A stretch of 64,000 nt of DNA from Sinomonas sp. ASV486 (GCF_030908215.1 NZ_JAVFJK010000009.1:55616-119615), one strand, 5' to 3'. Shown: positions 49,791 through 60,220, counted from the stretch's first letter. The notes: generated by a model not told the origin, from the letters alone. Numbers and translations are program-made.

Positions 49791-50432
49791 ATGTCTACGC
49801 GCATCCTCGTCATCGACAACTACGACTCGTTCGTCTACACCCTCGTCGGCTACCTCCAGCAGCTGGGTGCCGAGACGACCGTGGTGAGGAACGACGACGT
49901 CTCGCTCGCCGAAGCGATCGAGCTTGCCGCCGCACGCGACGGCGTGCTCATCTCACCCGGACCAGGCAATCCCGCCGAGGCAGGCGTGTGCATCGAGCTC
50001 ATCAAGTGGTGCGGCGAGCAGGCGAAGCCGATGTTCGGCGTGTGCCTGGGCCTCCAGGCCCTCGCCGAGGCGTACGGCGGAACCGTGACGCATGCCCCCG
50101 AACTCATGCACGGCAAGACCTCTCTCGTGGAGCACGAGGGCAAGAGCGTATTCGAGGGCCTGCCGAGTCCCCTCACGGCCACCCGGTACCACTCGCTCGC
50201 GGCCGTCGCCGAGACCATCCCCGACGTCCTCGAGGTCACGGCCCACACGCATTCCGGCGTCATCATGGGGCTCCAGCACCGCTCGGCACCCCTCTGCGGA
50301 GTCCAGTTCCACCCCGAGAGCGTGCTCACAGAAGGCGGCTACCAGATGCTCGGCACGTGGCTCGAGTCCCTGGGGCTCCACGGCGCAGCCGAGAAGGCCT
50401 CGACCCTGAGCCCGCTCATCACCGCAGGCTGA
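49791..50432 (+). CDS. Glutamine amidotransferase, anthranilate/aminodeoxychorismate synthase component II
   Basis: A 213-residue class I glutamine amidotransferase. It opens ILVIDNYDSFVYTLVGYLQQLGA; the nucleophile Cys85 is in FGVCLGLQALAEAYGG; the His and Glu are in VQFHPESVLTEGG. TrpG and PabA cannot be separated by sequence, and in actinobacteria one protein beside crgA and pknB often serves as the PabA-type subunit. It supplies ammonia for anthranilate or aminodeoxychorismate. There is no synthase component I nearby. It is convergent with pknB. Confidence 0.9.
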   Translation: MSTRILVIDNYDSFVYTLVGYLQQLGAETTVVRNDDVSLAEAIELAAARDGVLISPGPGNPAEAGVCIELIKWCGEQAKPMFGVCLGLQALAEAYGGTVTHAPELMHGKTSLVEHEGKSVFEGLPSPLTATRYHSLAAVAETIPDVLEVTAHTHSGVIMGLQHRSAPLCGVQFHPESVLTEGGYQMLGTWLESLGLHGAAEKASTLSPLITAG

Positions 50433-50465
50433 CCCGAGGGCCAGCGGGCCCCATGCCCGGCTGGG

Positions 50466-52454
50466 TCAGGGCCCGTTGCCCTTCTTGGACGCCGAAGACG
50501 TCGGCGACGGCGTGGCGCTCGGCGTAGGACTCGGCGCCGGGGCTGGCGCCTTGGCCACGATGAGGGTCACGGTTCCGCCCTGATCGATGGTGCCGCCCAG
50601 CGGCGACTGATCGGTGACCGTCCCCGGCGCAACGACGGAGTTCTCCTGCTCCTGGACGGTCGCGCTGAGCCCCTTGTCGGAGAGCGCCTTCCGCGCCGCG
50701 TCCACGGATTCGCCGCGGACGTCGGGAACGTCGACCTTGCCGCTCGAGATCGTGAGTTCCACCTCGGTGCCGATGCCCACGGTCTGGCCGACGCCCGGGT
50801 TCGTCGAGATGACGGTCCCGATCGGCGCCTTCGGATCGTTGGCCTGCACCGCGCGCGGCTTGACCGTGAGTCCGAGGCCCTGGAGGGTCGATCTGGCTCC
50901 GGCCTCGGTCGCCCCGATGATCGAGTCCGGGATGACCGCGTTGGAGGGTCCGTCCGAGATGTCCAGCGTGATCGAGGCGCCCTTTGCGAGCTGGGTACCC
51001 GCGTCGGGCACGGTCCGGATCGCCTTGCCCTTGGGGACGGAGGGATCCTTGGGGTGCTTGATGTCCGGCTGGAGCCCGAGCCCCTGCAGCTTGAGCGCAG
51101 CCTCCGTCTCGGACATGTTCGTCACGGAGGGCACCGTGATCATCTGCACCGCGGAGGGCTGGTTCATGTAGTTGTACAGCACGATCCCGCCGCCGCCCGC
51201 GATCAGCAGGGCGGCGATGATCAGGGCGACGATCCAGGTCCTCCGGCGCCCGCGCCCGCGCCGGGCGCGCTCCTCGTCGCGGGCGTCGTCGAACTGGATG
51301 AGTCCGGCGGCCGGGGGTGGGACCGCGGGGATCTCGCCGGTGTCACCGAGATGGGACGACGACGGCGGCCCGTCACCTACGCCGCCGGCTGAGCCTTCGG
51401 TGCTCTCCGTGCCCGCTGCGCTCTCGGTGCCGTGCGCCGATTCACCGGCAGCTCCCGCAGCCCCCGCTCCGACGAGGCCGACGGCGACGGTCGGGATCCC
51501 GTCGTCGTCCGCGCCCTCGACAGAGCCCACCGCCGCTGCTGCTGCCGCTGCTGCCACCGCGGCAGCAGCACCCATGGCTGCGGCCCGCGCAGGAACGGAC
51601 ACCCCGGCCCGCGCTGCCCGGAGGGCGCGCTGGAACGCCGCGGCGCTCGCGAACCGGTTCTCGGGGTCCTTCTCGAGCGCGCGGTCCAGCACGCTCTGGA
51701 GCGCCGGGGTGACGTCTGGATTGAACTCCGCCGCCGGAGCCGCCGCGGACTGGACATGCTGGAGGGCCACGGAGACCGCCGATTCGCCGACGAACGGGGG
51801 CCTGCCGGTGAGCAGCTCGTAGAGGAGGCAGCCCGTGGAGTACAGGTCACTGCGCGCGTCCACGGTCTCGCCCTGCGCCTGCTCGGGGGAGAGGTACTGG
51901 GCGGTGCCCACCACGGCCTGGGTCTGGGTCATGGTCGCGGAGGTGTCCGCGGTGGCACGGGCGATGCCGAAGTCCATGACCTTGACCGCGCCCGGACCGT
52001 CGCACACCATGACGTTGGCGGGCTTGATGTCCCGGTGGACGATCCCCTGGCGGTGGCTGTACTCGAGGGCCGCGAGCACGCTGAGCGTGTAGTCCACGCA
52101 TTCGTCGACGGAGAGCTTCCGCTCCCGTGCGAGGTCGCGCAGCGTCTGACCGTCCACGTACTCCATGACGATGTACGGCACGGCGACGCTGTGCGGGGAC
52201 AGTGGCTCTGCGTTGTGCTCGCCCGTGTCGTACACGGCAACGATCGAGGGGTGGTTCAGGCCGGCGACGGCGCGTGCCTCGCGCTCGAACCGGGTCCGGA
52301 ACTGCCCGTCCCGAGCCATGTCGGGGCGAAGCATCTTCACGGCCACCGTGCGGGCGAGCCGCAGGTCAAGGCCCTCGTACACGTCCGCCATGCCACCCCG
52401 GCCGATGAGGCCGCCGAGCTCGTATCGGCCCGAGAGGACGATCGGAGCGGGCAT
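50466..52454 (-). CDS. pknB: Ser/Thr protein kinase with PASTA domains
   Basis: A 662-residue membrane kinase. The kinase domain spans about 10-270 with GRGGMADVYEG, Lys40, HRDIKPANV (Asp142) and DFGIAR (Asp161). An Ala-rich linker of about 110 residues leads to a membrane helix (TWIVALIIAALLIAGGGGIVLY), then three extracytoplasmic PASTA repeats that bind peptidoglycan fragments, and a Pro/Ser tail. It controls cell-wall synthesis and division. The ATG with GAGAGGACG upstream was chosen over a GTG 42 bases earlier. It is the last gene of the envelope operon. Confidence 0.94.
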   Translation of the reverse strand: MPAPIVLSGRYELGGLIGRGGMADVYEGLDLRLARTVAVKMLRPDMARDGQFRTRFEREARAVAGLNHPSIVAVYDTGEHNAEPLSPHSVAVPYIVMEYVDGQTLRDLARERKLSVDECVDYTLSVLAALEYSHRQGIVHRDIKPANVMVCDGPGAVKVMDFGIARATADTSATMTQTQAVVGTAQYLSPEQAQGETVDARSDLYSTGCLLYELLTGRPPFVGESAVSVALQHVQSAAAPAAEFNPDVTPALQSVLDRALEKDPENRFASAAAFQRALRAARAGVSVPARAAAMGAAAAVAAAAAAAAVGSVEGADDDGIPTVAVGLVGAGAAGAAGESAHGTESAAGTESTEGSAGGVGDGPPSSSHLGDTGEIPAVPPPAAGLIQFDDARDEERARRGRGRRRTWIVALIIAALLIAGGGGIVLYNYMNQPSAVQMITVPSVTNMSETEAALKLQGLGLQPDIKHPKDPSVPKGKAIRTVPDAGTQLAKGASITLDISDGPSNAVIPDSIIGATEAGARSTLQGLGLTVKPRAVQANDPKAPIGTVISTNPGVGQTVGIGTEVELTISSGKVDVPDVRGESVDAARKALSDKGLSATVQEQENSVVAPGTVTDQSPLGGTIDQGGTVTLIVAKAPAPAPSPTPSATPSPTSSASKKGNGP

Positions 52455-52500
52455 CGTCTCGTCCTCTCGTAGGGGCGGATGGGCGGAATGGGTCACGGAA

Positions 52501-54171
52501 TCAGCTGCCAGGTGCGCCGGGGAGTACGGAGGCCAGAGCGCCGGACGTCGGGGTGGGGGCCCCCGAGCGGTTGGACGTCGGGGACGTAGGCGGCGCGGCG
52601 GACGTCTGCGGCAGGGTCACCGGCGGCTGCACCGAGAGGTACGTGACGGTGATGTTGGAGTTTGCAGGCACCTGTCCTCCCGGTGAGACACTCGTGACGG
52701 CCCCCTGGATCCCCGTCTGCGACTGGACGGCGACGAGCGTGACACTCAGTCCCAGCGCCTCCAGCTGGTTCTGCACGTCAGTGTAGTTCTTGCCGAGGTA
52801 GGCGGCGGGGACCACGTTGACCGTGGCGGCCGTCGTCTGGGCCCTCGTGCTCGACGGCGGCGCGGACGAGGTGGTGCTGGGCGGAGCGCTCGACGCGGTG
52901 GTCGACTTCGAGGCGCTCGGGGAAGGCAGCGGCGTCGGGCTGAACAGCCCGGCGTTGGAGAGCCAGACGCCAATCAGCACGAACAGCAGCAGGAGGATGA
53001 GTCCCACCAGTGGCCACGTGAGTGGGCTGCGCTTGCGGGGCTTCTGCCGCCTTTGCGCTTCGGTCTCCTCGTCGTCCAACGGCGCGTAGAGCGGATGGTT
53101 CGGGTCCTCGGATGCCGCGGCACCGGCGTCGTCCGTCTCGACCATCGGCAGGGCCGACGTCGCGGGCGCGCCGTGCGCTGCCGCCGCACCGGCTGCGGCG
53201 GCCACCGCGGCGGCGCCCGCCAGGCCGGCACCGCCCACGACGGCGGTCGGGGCGGTCTGCTGATGCATGCGGCCCGTCGGGACTGCGCCCATGGCCTCGG
53301 TCGCGTCGCCCGTGAGGAGCATGCCGGGGACCGCAGCCTGCGCGGCCCTGATGTCCCCGCGGCGGAGCGCCTCGGCTGCCTCGGCGAGCTTGATCGCGTT
53401 GGCGGGGCGGCTGCGCGGGTCCTTGGCGAGCATCGACATGAGCAGGGCGCGGACGGGGGCAGGGATGTGCTCGGGCAGCGGCGGAGGGGCGTCATTGACC
53501 TGGGCGAGGGCGATGGCGATCTGGCTCTCGCCCGAGAACGGGCGGTGGCCCGTCAGGCACTCGTAGCCGATCACGCCGAGCGCGTAGATGTCGCTCGAGC
53601 CCGTGGCCTGCTGGCCCGTGGCCTGCTCCGGCGCGAGGTACTGCGCGGTGCCCATGACCTGGCCGGTCTGCGTCAGCGGCACCTGGTCGGCGAGACGCGC
53701 AATGCCGAAGTCTGTGACCTTGACCCGGTGGTCCGGGGTGATGAGCAGGTTGCCCGGCTTGACGTCCCGGTGCACGAGGCCCTGCCCGTGCGCAACGGCG
53801 AGGGCGCGGGCCGTCTGCGCAATGATGTTCAGGGTCCGGTCCGGCGAGAGGACGCGCTCGCGCTCGAGGATGGCGGAGAGCGGCTCGCCGGGGACGAGCT
53901 CCATGACGAGGTAGGCCGACCCCTCGGCCTCGCCGTAGTCGAACACGTTCGCGATGCCGCTGTGGTTCAGCAGCGCCGTGTGCCTGGCCTCGGCGCGGAA
54001 CCGCTCGAGGAAGCTGGGATCGCCCGCGTACTCCTCCTTGAGGATCTTGATCGCGACGATGCGCCCCAGGACCTCGTCCCGGGCGCGCCACACCTCACCC
54101 ATGCCGCCGATGGCGATCCGGCTCTGCAGCTGGTACCTGCTGCCCAAGGTGATGCCAGACGTCGGTCTCAC
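52501..54171 (-). CDS. pknA: Ser/Thr protein kinase, PknA-like, with C-terminal PASTA
   Basis: A 556-residue kinase. The catalytic domain (about 12-270) has [12 protein letters not shown], Lys42, [12 protein letters not shown] and TDFGIARLA. An Ala-rich linker, a membrane helix ([19 protein letters not shown]) and a Ser/Thr linker lead to a single PASTA-like domain ([24 protein letters not shown]). Mycobacterial PknA has no PASTA domain, so this is a variant common in the Micrococcaceae. The GTG overlaps the pbpA stop by 4 bases. Confidence 0.92.
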   Translation of the reverse strand: MRPTSGITLGSRYQLQSRIAIGGMGEVWRARDEVLGRIVAIKILKEEYAGDPSFLERFRAEARHTALLNHSGIANVFDYGEAEGSAYLVMELVPGEPLSAILERERVLSPDRTLNIIAQTARALAVAHGQGLVHRDVKPGNLLITPDHRVKVTDFGIARLADQVPLTQTGQVMGTAQYLAPEQATGQQATGSSDIYALGVIGYECLTGHRPFSGESQIAIALAQVNDAPPPLPEHIPAPVRALLMSMLAKDPRSRPANAIKLAEAAEALRRGDIRAAQAAVPGMLLTGDATEAMGAVPTGRMHQQTAPTAVVGGAGLAGAAAVAAAAGAAAAHGAPATSALPMVETDDAGAAASEDPNHPLYAPLDDEETEAQRRQKPRKRSPLTWPLVGLILLLLFVLIGVWLSNAGLFSPTPLPSPSASKSTTASSAPPSTTSSAPPSSTRAQTTAATVNVVPAAYLGKNYTDVQNQLEALGLSVTLVAVQSQTGIQGAVTSVSPGGQVPANSNITVTYLSVQPPVTLPQTSAAPPTSPTSNRSGAPTPTSGALASVLPGAPGS

Positions 54172-55631
54172 TTCTTCAACACCGCCTCAAAGATCTTCTT
54201 CGCTGTGGGACTGGTCAGAGCGGCGCCGGTACGGACGTCGACGCCTTCCATGACGACCGTCACCTCCACCTGGGGGTTGTCCGCCGGGGCAAACCCGGTG
54301 AACCAGGAGTTGTTGAGCCCCGAGGCGCCGAGTTCCGCCGTGCCGGTCTTGCCCGCCACCTGCACGCCTGGCACCGCGGCGCCGCCGGCGATGCCCTGGG
54401 AGACGACCATGGTCATCCACTGGGTGATCTGCCGGGCAATCTCGGGGGTCGTGGACGTGCGGAGCACCTCGGGCTTGGCCGCCGAGACGACGTGCAGGTC
54501 GGGGGCCGTGATCTGCTTCACAAGCGAGGGCTTCATCTGGACTCCGCCGTTGGCGATGGCGCTCGTCATGAGCGCGATCTGCAGGGGCGAGGCCTTGACG
54601 TCGAACTGGCCGATCGCGGACTGCGCGAGCTGCGCCTGGTTCAGATTCTGCGGCCACACGCCGGCGGAGTAGTCGAGGTGGAGCTGGTCTCCGGCGTCCT
54701 GCCCGAAGCCGAAGGCCGCGGCCTGCTTGCCAATCGCGTCCTGCCCGAGGTCGAGGGCGATCGAGGCGAAGGGCGTGTTGCAGGACTGCTCGAGCGCGAA
54801 CGCGAAGTCGGCCTGGTCCCGCGTGTAGCAGTTGCCGCCCGCGTAGTTGGGCAGCTGCGTGGAGGTCCCGGGCAGGGTCATCTGCGCTGGGTTCGGCAGG
54901 ACCGAGTCCTTGTTGTACTTGCCCGAGGCAAGGGCCGCCGCCGTGTCGATGAGCTTGAACACCGAACCGGGGGCCAGGAGTGCGCCCGTTGGCCCGCTCA
55001 CGCTCTGGTTGAGGTTGATGCCGGGCTGCGCCTGGATCTTCTTCATGGAGGCCTGCGCGGCCGCCTGATCCTGCGTGGCGACCAGGTTCGGGTCGTAGCT
55101 GGGCTTCGAGACCATCGCGATGATGGCGCCGGTCTTCGGGTTGGTCACCACGATCGAGCCGCGCTGGCCGTCCGGGACGAGGCTGTAGGCGAGCTTCTGG
55201 ATCGCGGGGTCGATTGTGAGCTCGACCGAGGCACCCTGGGGTTGTTCGCCGAGGAAGAGCTGGCGGATCCGGTCGAGGAGGAGCTCGTCCGACTTGCCCG
55301 TCAGGGTCGAGTTCATCGAGTTCTCGATGCCCGAGGAGCCGTAGATGTTCGAGTAGTAGCCCGAGAGGCCCGCGTAGAGCGCCGCCTCGCCCGGGTAGGT
55401 CCTCTGGAACTTGCACGTGTCCGAGCCGCTCGACACCGACTGCGCGATCGGCATGCCCGCGACGAGGATCGGCCCGCGCTCCTGGCAGAACGTCTGCAGG
55501 ATGGCGCGGTTGTTCTGGGGGTTCTTGTTGAGATCGTCGGCGCCGATCACCTGCACATAGCTGATGGCGCCCAGCAGGAGGGCGAACATGACGGCGAGCG
55601 CCACCCATGCGTTGCGTATGGCCTGGTTCAC
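54168..55631 (-). CDS. pbpA: Penicillin-binding protein 2/PbpA transpeptidase
   Basis: A 487-residue class B penicillin-binding protein. It has an N-terminal membrane helix ([18 protein letters not shown]), a dimerisation region and a transpeptidase domain with Ser223-Val-Phe-Lys226, Ser283-Cys-Asn285 and Lys428-Thr-Gly430. It cross-links peptidoglycan during elongation together with RodA, encoded just upstream. The GTG overlaps the rodA stop, and its own stop overlaps pknA, so synthesis of the three is coupled. Confidence 0.95.
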   Translation of the reverse strand: MNQAIRNAWVALAVMFALLLGAISYVQVIGADDLNKNPQNNRAILQTFCQERGPILVAGMPIAQSVSSGSDTCKFQRTYPGEAALYAGLSGYYSNIYGSSGIENSMNSTLTGKSDELLLDRIRQLFLGEQPQGASVELTIDPAIQKLAYSLVPDGQRGSIVVTNPKTGAIIAMVSKPSYDPNLVATQDQAAAQASMKKIQAQPGINLNQSVSGPTGALLAPGSVFKLIDTAAALASGKYNKDSVLPNPAQMTLPGTSTQLPNYAGGNCYTRDQADFAFALEQSCNTPFASIALDLGQDAIGKQAAAFGFGQDAGDQLHLDYSAGVWPQNLNQAQLAQSAIGQFDVKASPLQIALMTSAIANGGVQMKPSLVKQITAPDLHVVSAAKPEVLRTSTTPEIARQITQWMTMVVSQGIAGGAAVPGVQVAGKTGTAELGASGLNNSWFTGFAPADNPQVEVTVVMEGVDVRTGAALTSPTAKKIFEAVLKK

Positions 55632-57067
55632 TGGGTCCTCACCGCCTGGGTCGTGTTCGTGTCGCCGATCCGATTTCGGCCGCCGCTGCGCCTCGTGCGG
55701 GCGGACGACGGCGCGTCGGGCCCGCCGTCGTCCGCGAGCGGTGCCGTGTTAACCGGTCTGCGTGCGGCGTTCGAGATGACGAGCAGGAGCGCGACGATGA
55801 TCCAGTTCGCGAGGAGGGATGAGCCGCCCGCGGCGAGGAACGGCGTCGTGAGGCCCGTGAGCGGGATGAGGCGGGTGACGCCGCCGAAGATCACGAAGAC
55901 CTGGAGCCCGACTGCCGAGGCGAGCCCCGAGGCGAGCAGCTTGCCGAAGGAGTCCCGGGCGCCGAGCGCAGCGCGGAATCCGCGGGAGACGAGGATCGCG
56001 TAGAGCATGACGATGGCGAAGAGCCCGACGAGACCGAGCTCCTCGCCGAGCGAGGCCACGATCATGTCCGAGTGCGCGAACGGGACGAGGTCGGGGCGGC
56101 CTTGGCCGATTCCCGTGCCGAGCAGGCCGCCGTTGGCCATGCCGAAGAGGCCTTGGACGATCTGGTAGCTGCCGCCGTTCGCACGCCCGTAGACGTCCGG
56201 CGAGAAGGCATTGAGCCAGCCGTCGATGCGCAAGCGGATGTGCGGGAGCGCAAGGCTCGCGCCCATCGCGCCGGTGAACATGAGGATCACGCCGAGGATC
56301 GCCCAGCTGGCGCGGCTCGTGGCGATGTAGATCGTCGAGATGAAGATGCCGAAGAACAGGATCGACATGCCCAGATCGTGCTGGAAGATCAGGATGCCGA
56401 TCGCCGCAATCCACGCCACGACCATGGGGCCCAGGTCCCGGAAGCGCGGCAGCTGGAGCCTTCCGATTCGGCGGCCCGCGAGGAGGATGAGGTCGCGGTT
56501 CGTCGAGAGGTAGCCCGCGAAGAAGAAAGCGATGGTGATCTTGGCGACCTCGCCGGGCTGGAAGGTGGAGCCGCCCACGCGGATCCACACCTGGGCGCCG
56601 TTGATCTCACCGGCCGTGATGCCCGGGACGAGCGGCATGAGCAAGAGGACGGCGCTCAGGATGAGTGAGATGTAGGTGAAGCGGCGCAGGATCCGGTGGT
56701 CCTTGAGGAACCAGATCACGGCCAGGGCCAAGACCATGCCCACCACGGTCCAGCGGGCCTGGGTGTTGCCGTAGTCCGTGTCGGGAGTGTCCAGCCGGTG
56801 GATCATCGCGAGGCCGATCCCGTTCAGCGTCACGACGATCGGAAGGATGATCGGATCGGCATACTTCGCCCGGAAGCGGAGCACTGTATGAATGGCCAAG
56901 GATGGAACGGCTAGGAGCGCGGCTTGGAGCCAGAAGTCGCGGCCGAACGCCGTGCCGTCCTGGAGGCCCTGCATCATGTTCGCGCCGATCGCCACGGCCA
57001 ACGCCAGGGTCAGGAGCGCGAGCTCCACGTTGCGCCGCGGCTTCACCGTGGTCTCGACGCCGCTCAT
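55628..57067 (-). CDS. rodA: FtsW/RodA/SpoVE family glycosyltransferase
   Basis: A 479-residue SEDS protein with about 12 membrane helices. Diagnostic parts are LNGIGLAMIHRLD, INGAQVWIRVGGSTFQPGEVAKI, FQHDLGMSILFFGIFI (with the catalytic Asp), YQIVQGLFGMANGGLLGTGIGQG and HSDMIVASLGEELGLVG. It polymerises lipid II into glycan. It pairs with the PbpA transpeptidase that follows. The C-terminal tail of about 40 residues is polar and coded by DNA holding another GACGACGGCG-type inverted repeat. Confidence 0.95.
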   Translation of the reverse strand: MSGVETTVKPRRNVELALLTLALAVAIGANMMQGLQDGTAFGRDFWLQAALLAVPSLAIHTVLRFRAKYADPIILPIVVTLNGIGLAMIHRLDTPDTDYGNTQARWTVVGMVLALAVIWFLKDHRILRRFTYISLILSAVLLLMPLVPGITAGEINGAQVWIRVGGSTFQPGEVAKITIAFFFAGYLSTNRDLILLAGRRIGRLQLPRFRDLGPMVVAWIAAIGILIFQHDLGMSILFFGIFISTIYIATSRASWAILGVILMFTGAMGASLALPHIRLRIDGWLNAFSPDVYGRANGGSYQIVQGLFGMANGGLLGTGIGQGRPDLVPFAHSDMIVASLGEELGLVGLFAIVMLYAILVSRGFRAALGARDSFGKLLASGLASAVGLQVFVIFGGVTRLIPLTGLTTPFLAAGGSSLLANWIIVALLLVISNAARRPVNTAPLADDGGPDAPSSARTRRSGGRNRIGDTNTTQAVRTQ

Positions 57068-58872
57068 CGGGTGCCTCCCAGACAGGGGTCGGGCGTGGTG
57101 GTCGGGCTCGCGGTGGCCGAGCCAGTCGGTGCTGGCCCGCCGGATGCGGAGCCCGACGGCGACGGGCTCGGGGTGGCGCTAGTGGCGCCGCTCGCGGCGC
57201 CCGAGGCTGTCGGGCTCGCGGTTGCGCCCGAGCCGGGAAGGCAGCCGCGGGGATCGCTCTGGATGTAGTGCACGATGTCCTCCGCTGCCTCGAGCCCGTC
57301 TGTCGGGACGCCGGCGCGCAGCCGCTGCTGCGTATACCCGCTCAGGGAATCGATCGGGATGTTCGTGGCGCTGTGAACGTGCGAGAGCGCGATCGGGCCG
57401 AGCTGCTGTGAGACGCCGTTGTAGATGGCCACCCGGTTGTCGTACACCCCGACGTAGTAGCGGGTCTGCGTCCAGGTGTAGCCGAACCAGACACCGAGGA
57501 TGAGGATGAGCGCGGCTATCGCGCCGAGCCCGATCCGGAACCAGCGGCGCAGGAGCCTGCGGTTGGGCGAGACGGGGTCATCGACGTCCTCGACGGGTTC
57601 TGGGCTGCGGTGCGTGAGGACTGTTGCGGCACGGCGTGCTGCCGTGCGGCTCGCCACGGCGGGAAGGGATCCGCTCGCCGCAGCCGCGGCTGCGGCGCCC
57701 ACGAGCTCGTGCGGGCGGCTGTCGAGCTCCCGCCGCAGCACCTCGGCGGAGAGGTGGGCGCCGAGGTTGGGGTCTGTCTGCGGCTCCTCGCGCCGTGGCG
57801 GCATCGGAGTCTCGTCGGAGTCGGACGCGGTGGCCTCTGCGGAGCCGGCATCTACGGACGTGGTTCCGGCGGGGCCGCCGGTTTCAGCCGCACGTGTGCC
57901 GTCGCCGGAAGCGGCGGCACGGGCTGCTGGTGCAGCTGGAGGCGCTGCTGGGCCCGAACGGGGGGTACCCGCCGGTTCGGCGGCCGCGGGAGCAGGGCTG
58001 GGAGCGGCCTTGGCGGTGTCCGAGCGGGGTGGCTGTGCCGCGGCGGCGGACGTCACGGGGGTGCGCGCGGCCGCGGCCGCGGTGAGGATCGCGGCAGCCG
58101 AGGTCGGCGCGGGAGGTGCGGCCTCGTCGTCGTCCTCCTCCGCGGAGACCACGTCGGCGACGATCACGGTGACATTGTCCGGCGCGCCGGCGGCGAGCGT
58201 GAGCTCGACGAGGCGGTCCGCGCACTCGGCTCGGTCCTCGATCTCGCGCAGGGTTCGCGTCACGAGGGGCAGCGGAACGTAGTTGAGCCCATCGGAGCAC
58301 AGGAGCCACCGCTCGCCTTCGACCGCGGGGAAGGTCGCGAGGTCCAGCTCGGGGCTCGCGTCCACATCGCCGAGTACCCGCATCAGCACATTCTTGTGCG
58401 GGTGGGTCTCGGCCTCCTCGGGACGGAGACGGCCCTCATTGATCAGGCGCTGGACGAACGTGTGGTCCGTGGAGACCTGCTCGAGGTCGTTCCCGCGGAG
58501 CCGGTAGGCCCGGGAGTCGCCGATGTGTGCGAACGCGAAGCTGCCGCCGGACAGCAGCAGTGCCGTCACCGTGGTGCCCATCCCGGCCAGGAGCGGATTG
58601 GAGCTCACGAGCTCGGAGAGGAGGGAGTTCGCGGTCTGGATCTCGTCTGCGAGCTGCGTCGTTGCCTCGCCTTCGGCGTAGCGGCCGTGGTCCAGATGGA
58701 TGAGGTCCAGGACAGTCGAGGCGCTCGCCACATCGCCGCCCGCGTGCCCGCCCATGCCGTCGGCGACGACGACAAGGTGACGGCCCGCGTAGGCGGAGTC
58801 GTCATTCTTTGCGCGCAGCCGGCCCACGTCGGAGCGGGCTGCGTAGCGCAGGATCAGCGGGGCATCAGCCAA
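57064..58872 (-). CDS. pstP: PP2C-family Ser/Thr phosphatase
   Basis: A 602-residue phosphatase that reverses PknA/PknB phosphorylation. The PP2C domain (about 1-240) shows SDVGRLRAKNDDSAYAGRHLVVVADGMGGHAGGDVAS, TTVTALLLSGGSFAFAHIGDSRAYRLR and WLLCSDGLN with the metal-binding Asp. A disordered Ala/Pro/Ser linker of about 190 residues is followed by one membrane helix (IGLGAIAALILILGVWFGYTW) and an extracytoplasmic tail. The TTG start lies two bases after the fhaB stop with GAGG upstream. Its stop overlaps rodA by 4 bases. Confidence 0.93.
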   Translation of the reverse strand: MADAPLILRYAARSDVGRLRAKNDDSAYAGRHLVVVADGMGGHAGGDVASASTVLDLIHLDHGRYAEGEATTQLADEIQTANSLLSELVSSNPLLAGMGTTVTALLLSGGSFAFAHIGDSRAYRLRGNDLEQVSTDHTFVQRLINEGRLRPEEAETHPHKNVLMRVLGDVDASPELDLATFPAVEGERWLLCSDGLNYVPLPLVTRTLREIEDRAECADRLVELTLAAGAPDNVTVIVADVVSAEEDDDEAAPPAPTSAAAILTAAAAARTPVTSAAAAQPPRSDTAKAAPSPAPAAAEPAGTPRSGPAAPPAAPAARAAASGDGTRAAETGGPAGTTSVDAGSAEATASDSDETPMPPRREEPQTDPNLGAHLSAEVLRRELDSRPHELVGAAAAAAASGSLPAVASRTAARRAATVLTHRSPEPVEDVDDPVSPNRRLLRRWFRIGLGAIAALILILGVWFGYTWTQTRYYVGVYDNRVAIYNGVSQQLGPIALSHVHSATNIPIDSLSGYTQQRLRAGVPTDGLEAAEDIVHYIQSDPRGCLPGSGATASPTASGAASGATSATPSPSPSGSASGGPAPTGSATASPTTTPDPCLGGTR

Positions 58873-58874
58873 GG

Positions 58875-59348
58875 TCAGGGCCTCAGCTCGATCACGGTCT
58901 TGCCGATGCGGATCGGCACGCCCAGCTCGACAGGCTGGGCGCGCGTGAGCTGCTGGTCGGCAAGGTACGTGCCGTTCGTGGAGCCGAGGTCTTCGATGAA
59001 CCAGCGGCTGCCCTGGGGGAACAGTCTGGCGTGGCGTCCGGACGCGTAGTCGTCCTCGAGAACGAGCGTGGCCTCTTGGGCGCGGCCGAGGAGCACGGGG
59101 ACGCCTTCGAGCGGAATGCTCGTTCCGGACAGCGGGCCCTCTACCACGACGAGCTGTCGGGCCTGCTGGCGGGCGGGCGGCTCGGCGAGCTCCGGGTTCC
59201 GCCGGACCTGGCGTGCGGTCGGTGCGCCGGTCTTGTTGCGGCTTCCGATCGCGAGGTCACGGCGCATGGCCCCCACCACGCTGAAGACCAGAACCCACAT
59301 CAGGGCCAGGAAGCCCAGTCGCAGAGCGGTGAGCGTCAGTTCGTTCAC
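58875..59348 (-). CDS. fhaB: FHA domain protein FhaB/FipA
   Basis: A 157-residue protein with an N-terminal membrane helix (LGFLALMWVLVFSVVGAM) and a C-terminal forkhead-associated domain: VLLGRAQEATLVLEDDYASGRHARLF and DLGSTNGTYL, which recognise phosphothreonine. In actinobacteria FhaB/FipA links kinase signalling to divisome and cell-wall proteins. The GTG overlaps the fhaA stop by 4 bases. Confidence 0.93.
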   Translation of the reverse strand: MNELTLTALRLGFLALMWVLVFSVVGAMRRDLAIGSRNKTGAPTARQVRRNPELAEPPARQQARQLVVVEGPLSGTSIPLEGVPVLLGRAQEATLVLEDDYASGRHARLFPQGSRWFIEDLGSTNGTYLADQQLTRAQPVELGVPIRIGKTVIELRP

Positions 59349-60067
59349 GCGTTTCCTCCCCGGGATGCCGGAAGCATGCGGAAGATGATCTTGGTGCGGC
59401 CCATCGTGATGGCAGTGCCGTCGTGGAGCTCCTCGCTGCCCACGAGGCGGTGGCCGTTGATGTAGCTGCCGTTGGTTGAGCCCAAGTCCACGGCGAAGGT
59501 GCTGCCCCCGTCCGTGCGGATCTCGAGGTGGCGGCGCGAGACGCCCGTGTCGTCGACGACGATGTCGGCTTCAGTCGATCGGCCCAGCACAACGGAGTCA
59601 GCGTTGACCGAGTACCGCTGCCCATCGATCTCCAGCACGGGGGACAGCGCGACCGGCGGCCTCGAGGGGGCTACCGGGACGTTCGGGCGGGACTGGCCCC
59701 TCTCGGTGCGCGATACGACCTCGAACTCCCCCGCCTTGAGCGCGGCATCGTGGCGGAACGAGAAGCGCACCGGGCCCTGCAGCGTGTAGTCCTGTGACCG
59801 GGCGTGCTTGACCGCGACGTCGCAGAGCTCTTCGGCGAGCGGCTGGCCCCACGTCCGGGCCCGCTCGAAGTCCTGGTCGGAGAGATGCGCCTCGAACACG
59901 TTGGGAGCGAGCGTACGGCCCTGGTCAATCGAGAAGGCCTGGCGGTCCATTTCGCGGCGGAGCCGGCTCGCGATCTCGACGGGCTGGACCTGACCCTTCG
60001 AGCCGGTGGAGAAGACACCGTGGACGGCCTTCTCGATGCCGCGTTCAAGCCTGTCGAGCAATCCCAT
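59345..60067 (-). CDS. fhaA: FhaA, DUF3662 and FHA domain protein
   Basis: A 240-residue protein with an N-terminal DUF3662 domain (about 1-120; GLLDRLERGIEKAVHGVFSTG, VQPVEIASRLRREMDRQAFS) and a C-terminal FHA domain (VVLGRSTEADIVVDDTGVSRRHLEI, DLGSTNGSYINGHRL). Mycobacterial FhaA is longer, with an extra linker. It binds phosphorylated partners such as MviN and regulates peptidoglycan synthesis at the pole. GGAGAGGG precedes the ATG. It is the first gene of the seven-gene envelope operon. Confidence 0.93.
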   Translation of the reverse strand: MGLLDRLERGIEKAVHGVFSTGSKGQVQPVEIASRLRREMDRQAFSIDQGRTLAPNVFEAHLSDQDFERARTWGQPLAEELCDVAVKHARSQDYTLQGPVRFSFRHDAALKAGEFEVVSRTERGQSRPNVPVAPSRPPVALSPVLEIDGQRYSVNADSVVLGRSTEADIVVDDTGVSRRHLEIRTDGGSTFAVDLGSTNGSYINGHRLVGSEELHDGTAITMGRTKIIFRMLPASRGGNA

Positions 60068-60206
60068 GCCCTCTCCCTTCCGTACTCACTTGCGTGCTGT
60101 CGCGCTGATTTGTGCGACGTTGGGCGTAGTTCTCCCGCGTCCGCACTCGTTCGAGCAGGATGCGCAGTCCTCAACCGATACTACTGGGCGGCTCTGGGTC
60201 CCGCCT

Positions 60207-60220
60207 GAACGGTACCGTTC
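60207..60220. promoter_or_regulatory. 14-bp perfect palindrome upstream of fhaA
   Basis: GAACGGTACCGTTC is an exact palindrome in the 343-base gap between fhaA and the tRNA gene, about 140 bases before the fhaA ATG. It could be an operator for the envelope operon. Confidence 0.4.
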
